This document shows, piece by piece, positions 1 through 11,183 of a stretch of 64,000 nt of DNA. The notes below the pieces were generated by a model. That model was not told where the DNA came from. It did no database searches and worked only from the letters and a program-made list of their open reading frames with translations. The stretch's first letter is position 1. Each line of letters opens with the position of its first letter. The stretch covers positions 41,168,001 through 41,232,000 of the forward strand of contig OX419757.1 in NCBI GenBank assembly GCA_948567375.1. The letters are read 5' to 3'. A program made the translations under genes and the position numbers. This DNA is from Lunularia cruciata (taxonomy: Eukaryota > Streptophyta > Marchantiopsida > Lunulariales > Lunulariaceae).

Positions 1-3000
1 GATGGAAGAGCCGGCACTGATGGAGATTGGTGCCATCTAACAAAGATCACTTGGTACAACAAATAGGAAAGACTATGAAAAAATGGTGGTTGCTTTTATT
101 GTTGCCAAATTGGGCATTATTGAATGTCCACTTAAGAATAGACAATCCTAATAAATTTCCCAAATGGAGTTCATAGAGCATGATGATCAGGGAAACAAAG
201 AATCCATGTAAGAGAATAACGGTCACCTATTGGGAACTTGATTAGTTCCAATGAGATTGAAAGCTTGACCTATGTAAGTTTATTTCACTTACAAGGTATG
301 ATGTTTGATCATGGTTGTAGGATTTTGGTTGATTTAGGAAATTCAAAGAATTGTATTCTATTCAATTATCACAAGAATTAGGTTTTCCTATAGAGCTAGT
401 AATTAGAAGTAGATTGATGATAGCAGATGGTAGAAAGGATTCTACATTTTGGATCTCATATCCTATTACATTCAAGATTGGGAAGGAGTATTTGAAGTGT
501 ATGAGGTTTATAGTAGCACCTTACACTATGATATCATTCTAGGTTTGTCTAGACTTGAACATCATAAGGTTTAATTTTATTGGACCTGACAATAAACTCA
601 AGTACAACACCAAGGTGGAAATTACAGATTAGGTTTTCTGACACCTTTGAGTAAGACATCTAAGAATAGTCAATCCCAAGATGAAAAATTTATCACTAAA
701 GCAGCCATAGAGCAACTTTGGAGGAAGATAAGTCTATTTTTGTAGTGTGGATCAAGCCAATAATGGATAGAGAATCTAATGAGGGCCAAAAGCCTCATCA
801 AGCAATGGTTGATCAAGTAGTTCAAGAGTTTGTAGATATATTTCCAAATTATCTACCAAAGGGATTACCCTTTGATTGTGGTATGCTCTTCAAGGTTGAG
901 TTAGTACTAGGAATTACTTCAATGAGTAGACCACTCTATTGGTTCTCACCAAAGAAGTTGGAAAAACTTCAAACAACACTAACATAGTTGTTAGAGAAGG
1001 ATTTCATCCAACATAATGCATCTCCTGAGGGAGCATTGGTACTATTTGTTCCAAAGAAGGATGGAGTATTTAGCTTTTATATTGATTATTGTGGCCTCAA
1101 ATAAAAAAACAATGAAGGATGCATATCCCTTGTCTCAAATTGATGATTTTCTTGATCAATTAAGTGGAGCATGGTACTTCTCCAAGTTGGATATTTAAAG
1201 TGCCTATTGGTAAATTCCCATTGATAGAGAGGATGTGCAAAATATTACCATTTGCACAATGAATTGGCATTTTGAATGGAAAGTTCTACCTTTCAGGCTC
1301 ACTAATGCTCTAGCAATCTTCATAGATCAGGTGCATCAAGTGTTGGATGGGCAACTGGATTGGTACATGGTGGTGTTCTTTGATGATATTTTAATCTATA
1401 GTAAGATGGAGATAGAACATACAAATCACATGCAAGAAGTCCTAAGACGGCTACCTCAATGGAAGTTTTACTACAAGAAGTCAAACTATGCTTTTTGGAA
1501 AAAGGAAGTTACCTTCTTGGGTCATAAGATCTTATTAGAGGAGATCAAGATGGAAGAAGAGAAAATCAAGGTTATTATTGATTAGCCTACTCCAAAAGAT
1601 ACCATATAAGTGCAAGTATTTAATGGATTGGCAAGTTTTTACTGATGATTCATCCATTATTATACTCATGTGGTTGCATCATTGATTGACCTCTTGGAGA
1701 AGACCTCAAGCTTTCAATGGACCACCAAGCACAAAGAATGTTCTAGAAGTTGAAACATATGGTGTCTTCAAGACCCATTCTCCAACTATATGATCCTCAA
1801 CTACCTTGTATGGTTGATATCGACGCTTCTAACTTTGCCATTGGAGTTGTGTTACTATAAAAACTTCTTGATGGGTTACATCTCATTGCCTTTGTGTCTT
1901 TCCAACTAAACACTACAAAAAAGGAATTATTTTGCTCAAGATCAAGAAAAAATAGGTATATACCACCAAGGTATGGAGGCAATATCTCTTGGAGAAACAA
2001 GTGATCATGTAAACCAATTATGAACCCTTGTTGTAGACTTTACATTTGGAGCACATGGAGAGTTGATGTCATCAATGGGAGGAATAACTACAATTTTTTG
2101 ACCTCAAACTTGAATACAAACTAGGTAGGTTCCATGTCATCCTTGATGCCTTATCATGATGACCTTATTTGAACTCTCTTCCTCTCATCACAATGGCAAT
2201 TATGGCAATGTCAATCAACTTACAAGTCCAAATCAAGTTTAGAACAACTTTACAACAATACCCCTTTGTTCAGATGGTACAAGGTCATCTTGCAACACAT
2301 GAAAAGGAATATAAAACCTTCTACTTCAATAAAGGACTTCTATTATATGAGAATTAGGTCTATGTTCCAACCGAGGGTGATCTATGACTTGTGTGCCTTC
2401 AAGAAGCCCATGATTTGCCATTTGCTGGTCACATAGGTGTGGACAAGACCTTGGTTATCCCACAATGCCAATAGTGGTGGCCCAACATGGCACAAGATGT
2501 TTGAGAGTTTTTCCAATCTTGTGAGAGTTTCCAATGCAATAAGACCAACAACCAAAAACAAAGTGGACTCCTTCAACCACTTCCCATCCTATCTACTTGA
2601 TGGGAACATGTGAGCTTAGATCTCAACACATCCTTGCTCACAACAAAGCAAGGTCACATCGTGGTGTTTGCTGATAAGCTTAGCAAGCAAATCCATTTAG
2701 CACCAACCTTTGATATAGTTGATGCTCCAACAATGGCCCGTATCTACTTTAACAATATCTTCAAGCATAATAGGTTTTGTACTCTTCTCCGACCATGATT
2801 CTTGATTTATAAAAAATAATTTGGCAAGCACTCTTCCAACTATTTGGCACCAAGCTTGCTTTGTCCACAACCTATCATCCTCAAACTGATGGACAAACCA
2901 AACATGAAAATTTCACCTTGGAGGATATGCTTTGTACCTTTGTCAAGGTTCACCATACCAAGTAGGATGGATGTCTTGCAATTGTTGAGTTTGCCTACAA

Positions 3001-3692
3001 TAATTCCAAACATGCAAGCATTAGATTCTCTCTTTTTTCCTTAATTTTGGCCAAGATCCACTTGTTCCAAATTACCTCCTTGTTCATTGTCCATCTCATG
3101 TCTCTCATACTTCTATTTTCCTTACCAAAATTTCCCAATCCCTTCAACAAGCCAAATCTCATCTCCTTGTTACTCAAAATCATCAAAAATAATACACAGA
3201 CCAACATCATCATGATTTTACCTTTCAACTTGGTGATAAGATCATACTTTCTTCTAGTAACCTACTCCTCCCACTTGATACCCAAGTTCATAAACTTACT
3301 CCTAATTTCCATTTGATGTCACTCAAATCATTTCTCTTGTTGTTTATCAATTTGGCTTGTCTGGTCATATGCAAATCCACCTTCTCTTTCATGTTTCCAA
3401 ATTGAAACTCTTTGTTTTTAATCCATCTTTCTTTTCTTTTTTTGTCCAACCCCCTCCTTTTCCCATCCCTATCAACAATCATGAGGAATATGAAGTTGAT
3501 TTTATCCTTGCATGCTACCACCTTCAACATGGACGACAATAACATATGGAGTACAAAGTCCTTTGGAAAGGGTATCCCATTCATGATGGCACTTGGGAGT
3601 CTCTTTCTCATCTCCAAAATGCACAAATGGCCATCCAGGAGTTTGGAGTTTCTATGGTGACAAGGACATCACCAACTAGCGGTGGGGAAATA
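1..3692 (+). pseudogene. Chromovirus-1 pol remnant (Ty3/gypsy with chromodomain)
   Basis: Decayed Ty3/gypsy polyprotein, cut at its 5' side by the window edge. Recognisable pieces in order are a protease remnant (about 300-542, DSG-like site decayed to DLGNS), reverse transcriptase (1,016-1,585, with FFDDILIYSK as the catalytic YxDD box), RNase H (about 1,787-1,910, DIDASNFAIGVVL), integrase zinc region (about 2,395-2,540, HHCC type) and integrase core (2,600-2,990), and a chromodomain (about 3,480-3,655, YKVLWKGYPIHDGTWES). Chromodomains in this family bind methylated histone H3 and steer integration to heterochromatin. Many stops and frameshifts break every domain. The same family occurs intact in layout at 27,082-34,099. 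The identification is secure; the protein is not functional. Confidence 0.88.
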
Positions 3693-4185
3693 TGTAAAAA
3701 TATAGAGGTTACCAATGAGTTAGTTAAGACTAACAAAGTAACAAATAAGCCAAATTAGCCAAGAATTATAAGAATATTCTAGAAGCATGTATGAAGCTAC
3801 TTGATACCTTCCAAGTATTGGGTAATGTTTGTGCCAAGTGATGACTTCTAAGAAGAACCTTCTTGGAAAGCTTCCCAACTAGCTTAGCTTGCATGCCAAG
3901 TATGTGGATTTTAGAAGAAAACTTCTTGGGAAGCTTCCCAACTAAGTTAACTTGCACGCCAAGTAGGCGGCTTCTTGAGAATCTTCTTGGTTAGCTTGGC
4001 TTGCACTCTAAGAAGGCAACTTTTAGGAAACTTCTTGAGAAGCTTCTCAAGAGCCTTGTATGCTTCCCTATAAATACCAAAGCTTAAGTTCATGCTAGGC
4101 ATTTGGAGTTTCCCTTATTCAAAAGTCTCAATATGATCTTTCACTTTGATTTTCATTCTCCTATTTCTCTCCTTGATCTTTTATA
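3693..4185 (+). repeat. 3' LTR of chromovirus-1
   Basis: Starts with TG directly after a purine-rich stretch (GGTGGGGAAATA, a polypurine tract) and matches the LTRs at 27,082-27,477, 33,770-34,099 and 58,300-58,804. It holds a TATA-like CTATAAATAC near 4,070 and about three copies of a ~63-bp unit rich in AGAAGCTTC. The 3' end has decayed from TTTTACA to TTTATA, so the exact end is approximate. Confidence 0.82.
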
Positions 4186-4605
4186 TTTAGTATGAGCTTG
4201 GGCTTTGGTATTTATAAAGAATATACAAGGCTCTTGAGAAGCTTCTCAAGAAAATTTCTAAAAGTTGTCTTCTTAAAGTGCAAGCTAAGTTAACCAAGAA
4301 GCTTCTCAAGAAGTTCCTTTCTAGAAGCCATCTATTTGGCATGCAAGCTAAGCTAGTCAAGAAGCTTCCCAAGAAGCTTCTTACTAGAAGCCGCCTACTT
4401 GGCATGCAAGCTAAGCTAATCGGGAAGTTTCCCAAGAAGCTTCCTCCTTGAAGTCTCTACTTTGCATGCACATTACCCAATACTTAGAAAGTATCAAGTA
4501 GCTTCCTAAATGCTTCTAGAATATTCTTATAATTCTTGGCTAATTTGGCATATTTTCTATTTCATTAGTCTCAACTAACTCATATGTAAACTCCATATTG
4601 TTATA
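4186..4605 (-). repeat. Inverted, truncated chromovirus LTR
   Basis: Reverse-complement copy of the neighbouring LTR, lacking its last ~100 bp. It abuts the 3' LTR of chromovirus-1, so 3,693-4,605 forms a long imperfect palindrome with arms of roughly 400 bp. There is no polypurine tract beyond its outer end (4,606 on), so it looks like a solo insertion rather than the end of another complete element. Confidence 0.78.
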
Positions 4606-5094
4606 GAGGTGCTCTTTGAAGTGAGATCAATGTTGAAGGACAATGGTATAGCTAACCAAGCACAAAAAGTTCTCCCTAATAGCAATTGGTCTAATGCACC
4701 TAATGTCTTTCTCCATCACAAGAAGTTGACTAGCCCCTAGCACCCAACTAATTGATGTAGGAATATCTCTTCTTGCTACTATTGTAGCTACTTGAAATAG
4801 CTTGGAAAATTCACTAGAAGAATAATATGCCTAAAAGCAATCTTTAGGATGCTCATATATCATCCTTGACAAGCTTCTTGAGGAGCAGTAAGGGGTAGTG
4901 CATAATGTTATGATACCAATAGCTAGACATATTATCTAGAAGTGAAAATTGGCTTGGTAACATCTGGAAAGATGTTATATATGATGGACTAAGTAGATTA
5001 GATAGAGGCTTCACCAAAAGAGTACTTCTACTAACAAGGAGAGAGCCAAAAATAGTCTGAAAACTTCAAAGCCAATTTTGGAGGCCTAAACGGA
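4606..5094. other. No gene; decayed transposon flank
   Basis: No coding signal. On the minus strand near 4,905-4,920 there is a TTGGTATCATAAC string resembling the primer-binding site for initiator Met tRNA, suggesting a fragment of another LTR element. The last four bases (CGGA) are the likely left target duplication of the old element that begins at 5,095. Confidence 0.4.
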
Positions 5095-5544
5095 TGATAT
5101 CACGCCAATTGTAATGTTGCACCAAGATTGCTCAAAAATTGGAGTAGTAGTGTTGGTAGTCAGAGGTATTTTGCAATTACTCATAGACTACTTGTTGACA
5201 ATTAAATTTTATGTTTGGGGTACTGACTACATGGTGGAGCCCATTGTCACTTGCATCATTCACACCATCAGATGTGCTATCAACGGGACAATTAGGGTTG
5301 AAGATCTAGGTTGAAATTAGAGGTATACCTTGGAAGTGCAACTCTACAAAGCTCAATTCTTTGATGTTGAGCCTTTGAGTTCCTAAATATGGTGGAAAAA
5401 AATTCAACAAACATCACTTGGAGTCTCTTAGCTAGAGAAGGTGTGGTTTGATTGTAATCAATGTCCAATTGTTGGCAAATTGCTGAATGAAAGATCAAGT
5501 ACTAATTTGATTTGAGTTGATTCAAGTGGATGAAGAATTAATTA
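5095..5544 (+). repeat. A1 terminal repeat of copy O
   Basis: 450 bp aligned with the 449-bp A1 repeats of elements A and B. Shared blocks include GGGTACTGAC, the TTGATGTTGAGCC stretch and the ATTACATCAGAGAAG junction with the leader. Most differences are CpG transitions. Confidence 0.8.
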
Positions 5545-6381
5545 CATCAGAGAAGTGAGAGCAGAGGAGAAAGCAAGTACAAGAATTGAGGGCGTTGCTG
5601 GTATCTCCAAGCCTGGTCGATCATTGGTACCTAGATCATGATTTAAATATTCATTGAGAGTGATTGTGTGCAAAAGCGTTGGCCAAATTTCCTTGAGAAT
5701 TGAATCAATTTCAAGTAGTAGTGTTTATTATGAGCTTAGGAGATGCAAGAAAGACCAATTTGGTGCAAATTGAGCTCAAGGGTAAAATTGAAGGTAGAGT
5801 TGGGAACCCATTCCCACAATTAGAGATTTGAAGATCCCTATTCTTTCAATTTGGCTCAAGTGGAGATTTAGCAAAGGATTTGGCAATTAGCCAACTCTAG
5901 GGTTTTATGTCAAATTTTAGGGAGGATTTACTTTAGATTTTGGCAAGAAGAATTTTGATCCCATTCTCATGAGCTCTATGATCCTCAAAGCTTAGGAAGT
6001 AGATAAGACTCCAATTATATCAAATAGTAAATGGTGGTAGAGTTAGTCCGGTGTTGATTTACAAGATGGAGAGCTTTTGCTTAGCCTTTTTGTGATTGGA
6101 TCCTCCATTCTTTACTTTCTATTTGTGCACCATGTTTGTGTAAGGTGGTTTGACTTTCAAGTATTGGTGCTCTAATGTGCTCTTGGTAGTGAGGTTGGAG
6201 TGATGACCAATCAGACTACTTGTGTTTCTCTCTAGTGAGGCAAGAAATAATGACCTACAAACCATGAGAGTGTGTGTTGTGATGGTAGGTTACACATTGC
6301 CCTTCCTCTTAGTGTAGTTTTTGTAGTTAGAGTTACATTAGTGAGTAGTTTTTAGTTGTTGTTGGCACTTGGTGGTAGCAC
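5545..6381 (+). other. 5' leader of copy O, no ORF
   Basis: Corresponds to the ~1.2-kb untranslated leaders of A (44,310-45,513) and B (53,988-55,266) in sense orientation. The block around 6,090-6,310 (GTGATTGGATCCTC to the CTTAGTGTAGTT end) is clearly homologous to 44,330-44,560 read in reverse. No coding sequence is evident. Confidence 0.65.
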
Positions 6382-7204
6382 TTGGTGTTGACGCTTGGTG
6401 GTGATTCTTGGTGGGGTACTTGTGGTGGTTGCAGTTGGCTTGCAATGACCTATTACCTTGGCACAATGGGGTTCTTTCTGGATTCTGGAGGATATAACAT
6501 TGCAATACATAGTGGGTTTACTCAAAGTGGTGCTTGGTATCAACTTGTATCTTGGGTCCCAATGAGGGAGGAGATTGAATTTGAGTTGGAGTTTGACACA
6601 TGAGCTAATTCAATTGAGAGTGCACTTGGTGTGTATGCACTATTTTTGTGAGACATGGATAAGATCTATGGATCTTCCAAATGCCCTAAATGTTACTCTT
6701 GTATAGTGGACCCTAGGTGTTACTATGACCATTGAGTTGGATGACTTCATCTAAGAGTTTGATAGATGTTGTGATCTATAGTAGATGTTGAACCCGATTT
6801 TGTTCACACCTTTCATGGCATGGAAGGGGTTGTTTTAGCACTTGGAGGGTCCACCAGTGGATGACTATCTTGAGTTTAGGAGATCTCACTTGGAGGAGAT
6901 TGAGCTATGGAGATAATATTGGTCTTTGAACTACATCTCCATCACTTCGGGCTCAATTGCCAAGGGTGGATTGGCGGTACCTATGAGTTCTAGCTCTAGT
7001 AGCATTGGTGGCGCTAGTGGAGGTACACTAGCCAGAGATAGTGCTACTACAAGTAAATTGTACCACTACATAAGGTGGTGTAGTATTAGGGTTTAACCCC
7101 ATGGTGGATTTCTTCTAGTGTTTGAGGCAGAACTACCAAGGAGTGTAGACTAACAAGTTAAGGAGCTTGTAGGAGTTCCAACAGGAGGCTAGAGAGAGCT
7201 TATG
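6382..7204 (+). pseudogene. Gag N-terminal part of copy O
   Basis: Homologous to the Gag of element B. Conserved stretches include SGFTQSGAWYQLVSWVP (B: SGFTRSGARYQPVSQV) and the acidic EIEFELEFDT. It is broken after the acidic stretch and by several later stops. At 7,170-7,172 it has the same in-frame TAG, in the same context (TTG TAG GAG TTC), as the two young copies. It ends at the 14-kb insertion; the next codons resume at 21,338. Confidence 0.8.
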
Positions 7205-7467
7205 TTATCAAAGGGATTGTATGGTCTCAAGAATGCATCGAGCACCTAGCTGCTTGCACTTAAACTTCACAATTTTGCAATGGGACGAGTAGCATGCATA
7301 AAGTCTGATAGTTGGAACTGTGAACTTACAATGAATATTGGACCTATAAGCTGAAACCTATTGCAGAGTCTCTTTTATTCCTTCTTGGCTACAACAATTG
7401 CTACAATGTATTCTAGTTTCCACAATTACAGCATAGAGGCTCCATTGACCATTCAGCGGGTATGTAT

Positions 7468-8136
7468 TGTAACACCCATTTAAGCATGTTTGTGGTATTG
7501 TGATATTTAGTTTGGTATTATAAATACATGAGAGATATTATTTATATAGAGATAAAGGATGGTTCTATATTAGTCATAGCTAAGATAATGGGGACCTTAC
7601 TTTAGAGGAAGTGGATAAGATCAGCACCATTATTTTAGATTCTAGTGTATTGACTTGGTATTATTCCTAGGTGTTTGGTTTTGACAAAAAAGTGGAGAAC
7701 TCTTGGGCCCGTAAGCCTTTTTTTGGGATTCTTCTATAGTCCAAGGATAGCCTACGTGAAGGAATCCTTAGCTTAGTGGTTGGGTCAAGATAAGATCACA
7801 TGCATAGTGGAATATACCCATGGGGATGGATCTTCCTTTATACTTTTTGACTTTATTTGACTTTAAGCCTAGTAACTTGAGTTGCTATGGTAATGGTAAC
7901 TTTAGTGCATAATTATTTCACAATTATATAAACAAGGGGTGAGGAGGTACTCATCATCCTTTCAATTGCAACTATCTCCCTCTCATTGAGTTCTCTAGTG
8001 AGCTATGTCTTGAGTCTTGGAGTGTTAGGCTTGGAGGAGTATGATGGAGTTGGGGTTCCTTGCCTTCTTAATCCATGGTGTGCTACCATAATAGCCATCA
8101 AAGGTTCATCCTGAGTGAGAGATAGGCCGGCTCACA
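7468..8136 (+). repeat. 5' LTR of family C element
   Basis: 669 bp, TG...CA, aligned along its length with the 689-bp 3' LTR at 13,985-14,673. A TATA box (TATATAAA, 7,925-7,932) precedes a conserved AAGGGGTGAGGAGG segment that likely lies near the transcription start. Confidence 0.9.
7925..7932 (+). promoter_or_regulatory. TATA box in family C 5' LTR
   Basis: TATATAAA, conserved at 14,462-14,469 in the 3' LTR and, in reverse, in the other LTR copies. Position about 460 bp into the LTR fits the U3/R boundary. No start-site data are available. Confidence 0.6.
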
Positions 8137-8140
8137 TTTT

Positions 8141-8157
8141 TGGTTCCACTACCGGGA
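8141..8157 (+). promoter_or_regulatory. Primer-binding site for tRNA-Glu
   Basis: TGGTTCCACTACCGGGA lies four bases after the LTR end. Its complement closely matches the 3' end of plant tRNA-Glu, which ends in GGCAACGGAACCA. The related copy at 59,730-59,742 (minus strand) reads TGGTTCTGTTGCC and supports the same primer. tRNA assignment is from memory of plant tRNA-Glu sequences. Confidence 0.65.
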
Positions 8158-11000
8158 CCTCTCTAGAAAGCAAGATAATGTTCCACGTTCAATTCTACAT
8201 TAGGCAAAAGGAGGCTATGAGAGCTCACTTGGAGAAAACAGTAGTGGAGGAGAGAGCTAAACTTATGTTAGAGAACTTGGACCCATTTGTATACCCTGTA
8301 GTTTATTATGATGTCTTTGAGGTGATTTTGTACATCTTGTACCCATGAAATGATTTGGAGAGATTGTGTGAGGTGGATTGTAGATTTTGGGGATTTACAT
8401 GATTTTGGGCAAAATCTCAAGTTTAAGATCTGGACTTGAAATTTCTACATATGATAGCTTGGGTTTTGTTTTCAGTAAGCACACTTGGAATTATTGTGAG
8501 AGCTACTATGCGCATTGGGCTTGAATTTTAGAAAATTGATAAGGTAAATTGCTCCTACAACTGCATGCTCTCTAGAAAATTGTACACAGTCTTCCATTTC
8601 TTCAATTTTTGTTCTAAAACTTTCCAAAAAAATTTAGTGTATTGTATTCTACCTTTTGACACAAAAATTAGAGAGAGATCATTCTTGAATAGAGAGTTAG
8701 AAGTTTTCAAAGTGAGTGGGTGGTTTTATGAGAGATAGTCAAGAAGAGTCTTGGGAGAGTTTGACTTTAGCACTCATTTAGAACTTTCTTCCAGATGAGA
8801 AATATGAGAGATTGATGAGTGAGGTTACCTTTCTCAAACAAGGAGGTGGAGAGAAAGTGAGAGTCTATGTGGAAAGAGTGCAAAATTTAAGAGTCCAGAT
8901 TTTGCATAGTGTTGAGGAAGGATGAGGATGATGTGGAGACTACTATGATTTGCATAAGAACTATGCTCACCAAAAATTTTATGGGAGGGTTGAGACCTGT
9001 GAGCTGGCTTGTCTCTCACTCAAGATGAACCTCTGATGGCTATTATGGTAGCGCACCATGGACTAAGAAGGCAAGGAATCCCAACTCCATCATACTCCTC
9101 CAAGGCTAACACTCCAAGACTCAAGACATTACTCACTAGAAAACTCAATGAGAGAGAGATAGTTGCAAATGAAAGGATGTTGAGTACCCACTCACCCCTT
9201 GTTTATATACTTGTGAAATAGTTACGTACCAAAGTTACTAATTACCGTAATAACTCAAGTTACTAGACTAAAAGTCAAGTAAAGTCAAAAAGTAGAATGG
9301 AATATCCATTCCAATGGGTATATTCCAATAGCATGTGATCTTACCTTGACCCAACTACTAAGTCAAGGATTCTTTCACATGGGCTATCCTTGGACTATAG
9401 GAGAATCCAAAAAAAGGCTTGTGGACCCAAGAGTTCTCAACTCTTTCCTCAAAGCCAAACGCCTAGGAGTAATACCAAGTCAACACACTAGAATCCAAAA
9501 TAGTGGTGCTCATCTTTTCCACTTCCTCTAAAGTAAGGTCCCCTCTATCTTAGCTATGACTAAATTTAGCTAATCATGACTAATGTAGAACCATCCTTTA
9601 TCTCTATATAAATAATATCTCTCAAGTACTTGTAATACCAAGCTAAATATCACAATACCACACACATGCACAAATGGGTGTTACAAACCACAAATCAAAA
9701 GCAAGGTGAGATATGAGAAACTTTCTTCCAAGGTTGAAGCTATCAAGATCGCAATTTGTATAGAGGAGAGTTTGGAAGAGGATGAGAGTGATTTGGTGGT
9801 GAAGGAGGTTTTGCATCCTCCTTAAAGCTACAAAAATGGTGAAACTTCTGATTCTTTGGTGGGAAGGGTTGCACTACAAGTAGTAGTTGCTCCAATTCTT
9901 GCACCTCCACCAAAAGATCCACTTCAAACCATCAGAAAACAACTTGCAGATCTTAAGATCAATGTGGTGCAACTATGGGAGAAGAGAGAGGTGGATCAAA
10001 ATATAGGAAGAGGACCTAGGAGTTATGGGAGATATTCATATAGAGAAGGCCAACCAACCAACTAACAATTTCAATAATAAAAATTGTTTTGGTTGTGGAG
10101 GAAGAAGCCATATCCAAAGGAATTGCCCAAATTCCACTTATCATAGAGGAAGGGTTTATGAGGGAGCCAATAGAGGGAAAGAGGGAGGTAGTGAAACCCA
10201 AGTGGCTCCTAATCCAAAAAAGGTAAGAGAATAATATCTATAGATGTGGCTGAGAGCAAGTATGAGAAGGGAAAGTGCTCAAACTCCAAGGGTCGTAATT
10301 AGAGCTTTTGGCACAAGAGAAGAAGAGAGCTTGTTTTGCAGAGGATGTGCACTCTTCTCAAGGATTACTCCTAGCAAGGATACTCCCATGTTTACTAGGA
10401 GCACTTGCACCTCAACACCATCAACAAAAAAGACTCCAAGAAAGAAGTTGGGGATGGAGGACTTCTTGATCTCTAAGCAACAATGGAACTACAATTTGTT
10501 GGAAGATGTTGGTAGTCACAAGGCTAACATCATAATGGGCCAATTGATTGCTTTGAATCCCACTTTGAGAAAGGAGCTTAGAGGTGGTTTGAGTTGTACA
10601 TGGAGCAAGAGGAAGAAGAAGGCAAAAGCTCCCATATCAATGAGGGTGGTGAATGCAAAGCCAACACCATGGCAGGCTTGTGAATATGCCTCCAAGATTG
10701 ATGTGAGAGTGAATGGTCACAACATCAAGGATGCATTGGTTGATGCAGGATCATCAATGAATGCCATGTTAGAAAGGTTGATGAAGAAGTTGGGTATGAT
10801 ACACTCAAGACCTTCAACATTTGTGGTGAGCATGGCAAACAAGCAACAAGTTCAACCAATAGAGGTGATAGATAAAGTGGTAGTTTCAGTTATAGAATTG
10901 CAAAATCTCATGACTTTCCAAGTCTTGAAGGATTCAAGCTATGACTTACTTCTTGGGAGACTATGGTTGAGAGAACCACGCACAATTGATAGATGACACA
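8158..11000 (+). pseudogene. Family C gag and protease
   Basis: Gag begins just after the primer-binding site (conserved stretch YIRQKEAMRAHLE near 8,200). It is interrupted by a reversed solo LTR (8,998-9,685) and then continues. A CCHC zinc knuckle, CFGCGGRSHIQRNC, lies at about 10,088-10,129 and packages RNA in this family. The aspartic protease follows at about 10,690-10,990: the active-site triplet is in ALVDAGSSMN, where DAG replaces the usual DSG or DTG, and the second loop is YDLLLGRLWL. The longest open piece is 10,244-10,996 (250 codons). Scattered stops make it a pseudogene. Confidence 0.85.
8998..9685 (-). mobile_element. Solo LTR of family C, inserted in gag
   Basis: 688-bp LTR in reverse orientation, starting TGTGAGCTGG and ending GGTGTTACA. 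Flanking tetramers GACC (8,994-8,997) and AACC (9,686-9,689) differ by one G to A transition and look like its target duplication. No internal element sequence accompanies it, so it is a product of LTR-LTR recombination. Confidence 0.85.
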
Positions 11001-11183
11001 AAGGGTACTTGAGGATTGGGCCATCAAATCATAGAGTCATAGTTGCTATGAGGATGAATTTAAATCTGATTTAGATGTGTATCCCTTGTGTGCTATGGAT
11101 TCTGCACCTAAGCCAGAGGTTTTGAAGGACCCAAATAAATCACCATTGACACTTGAGGAGATATAGAGGAGGTTATCTAGCAT

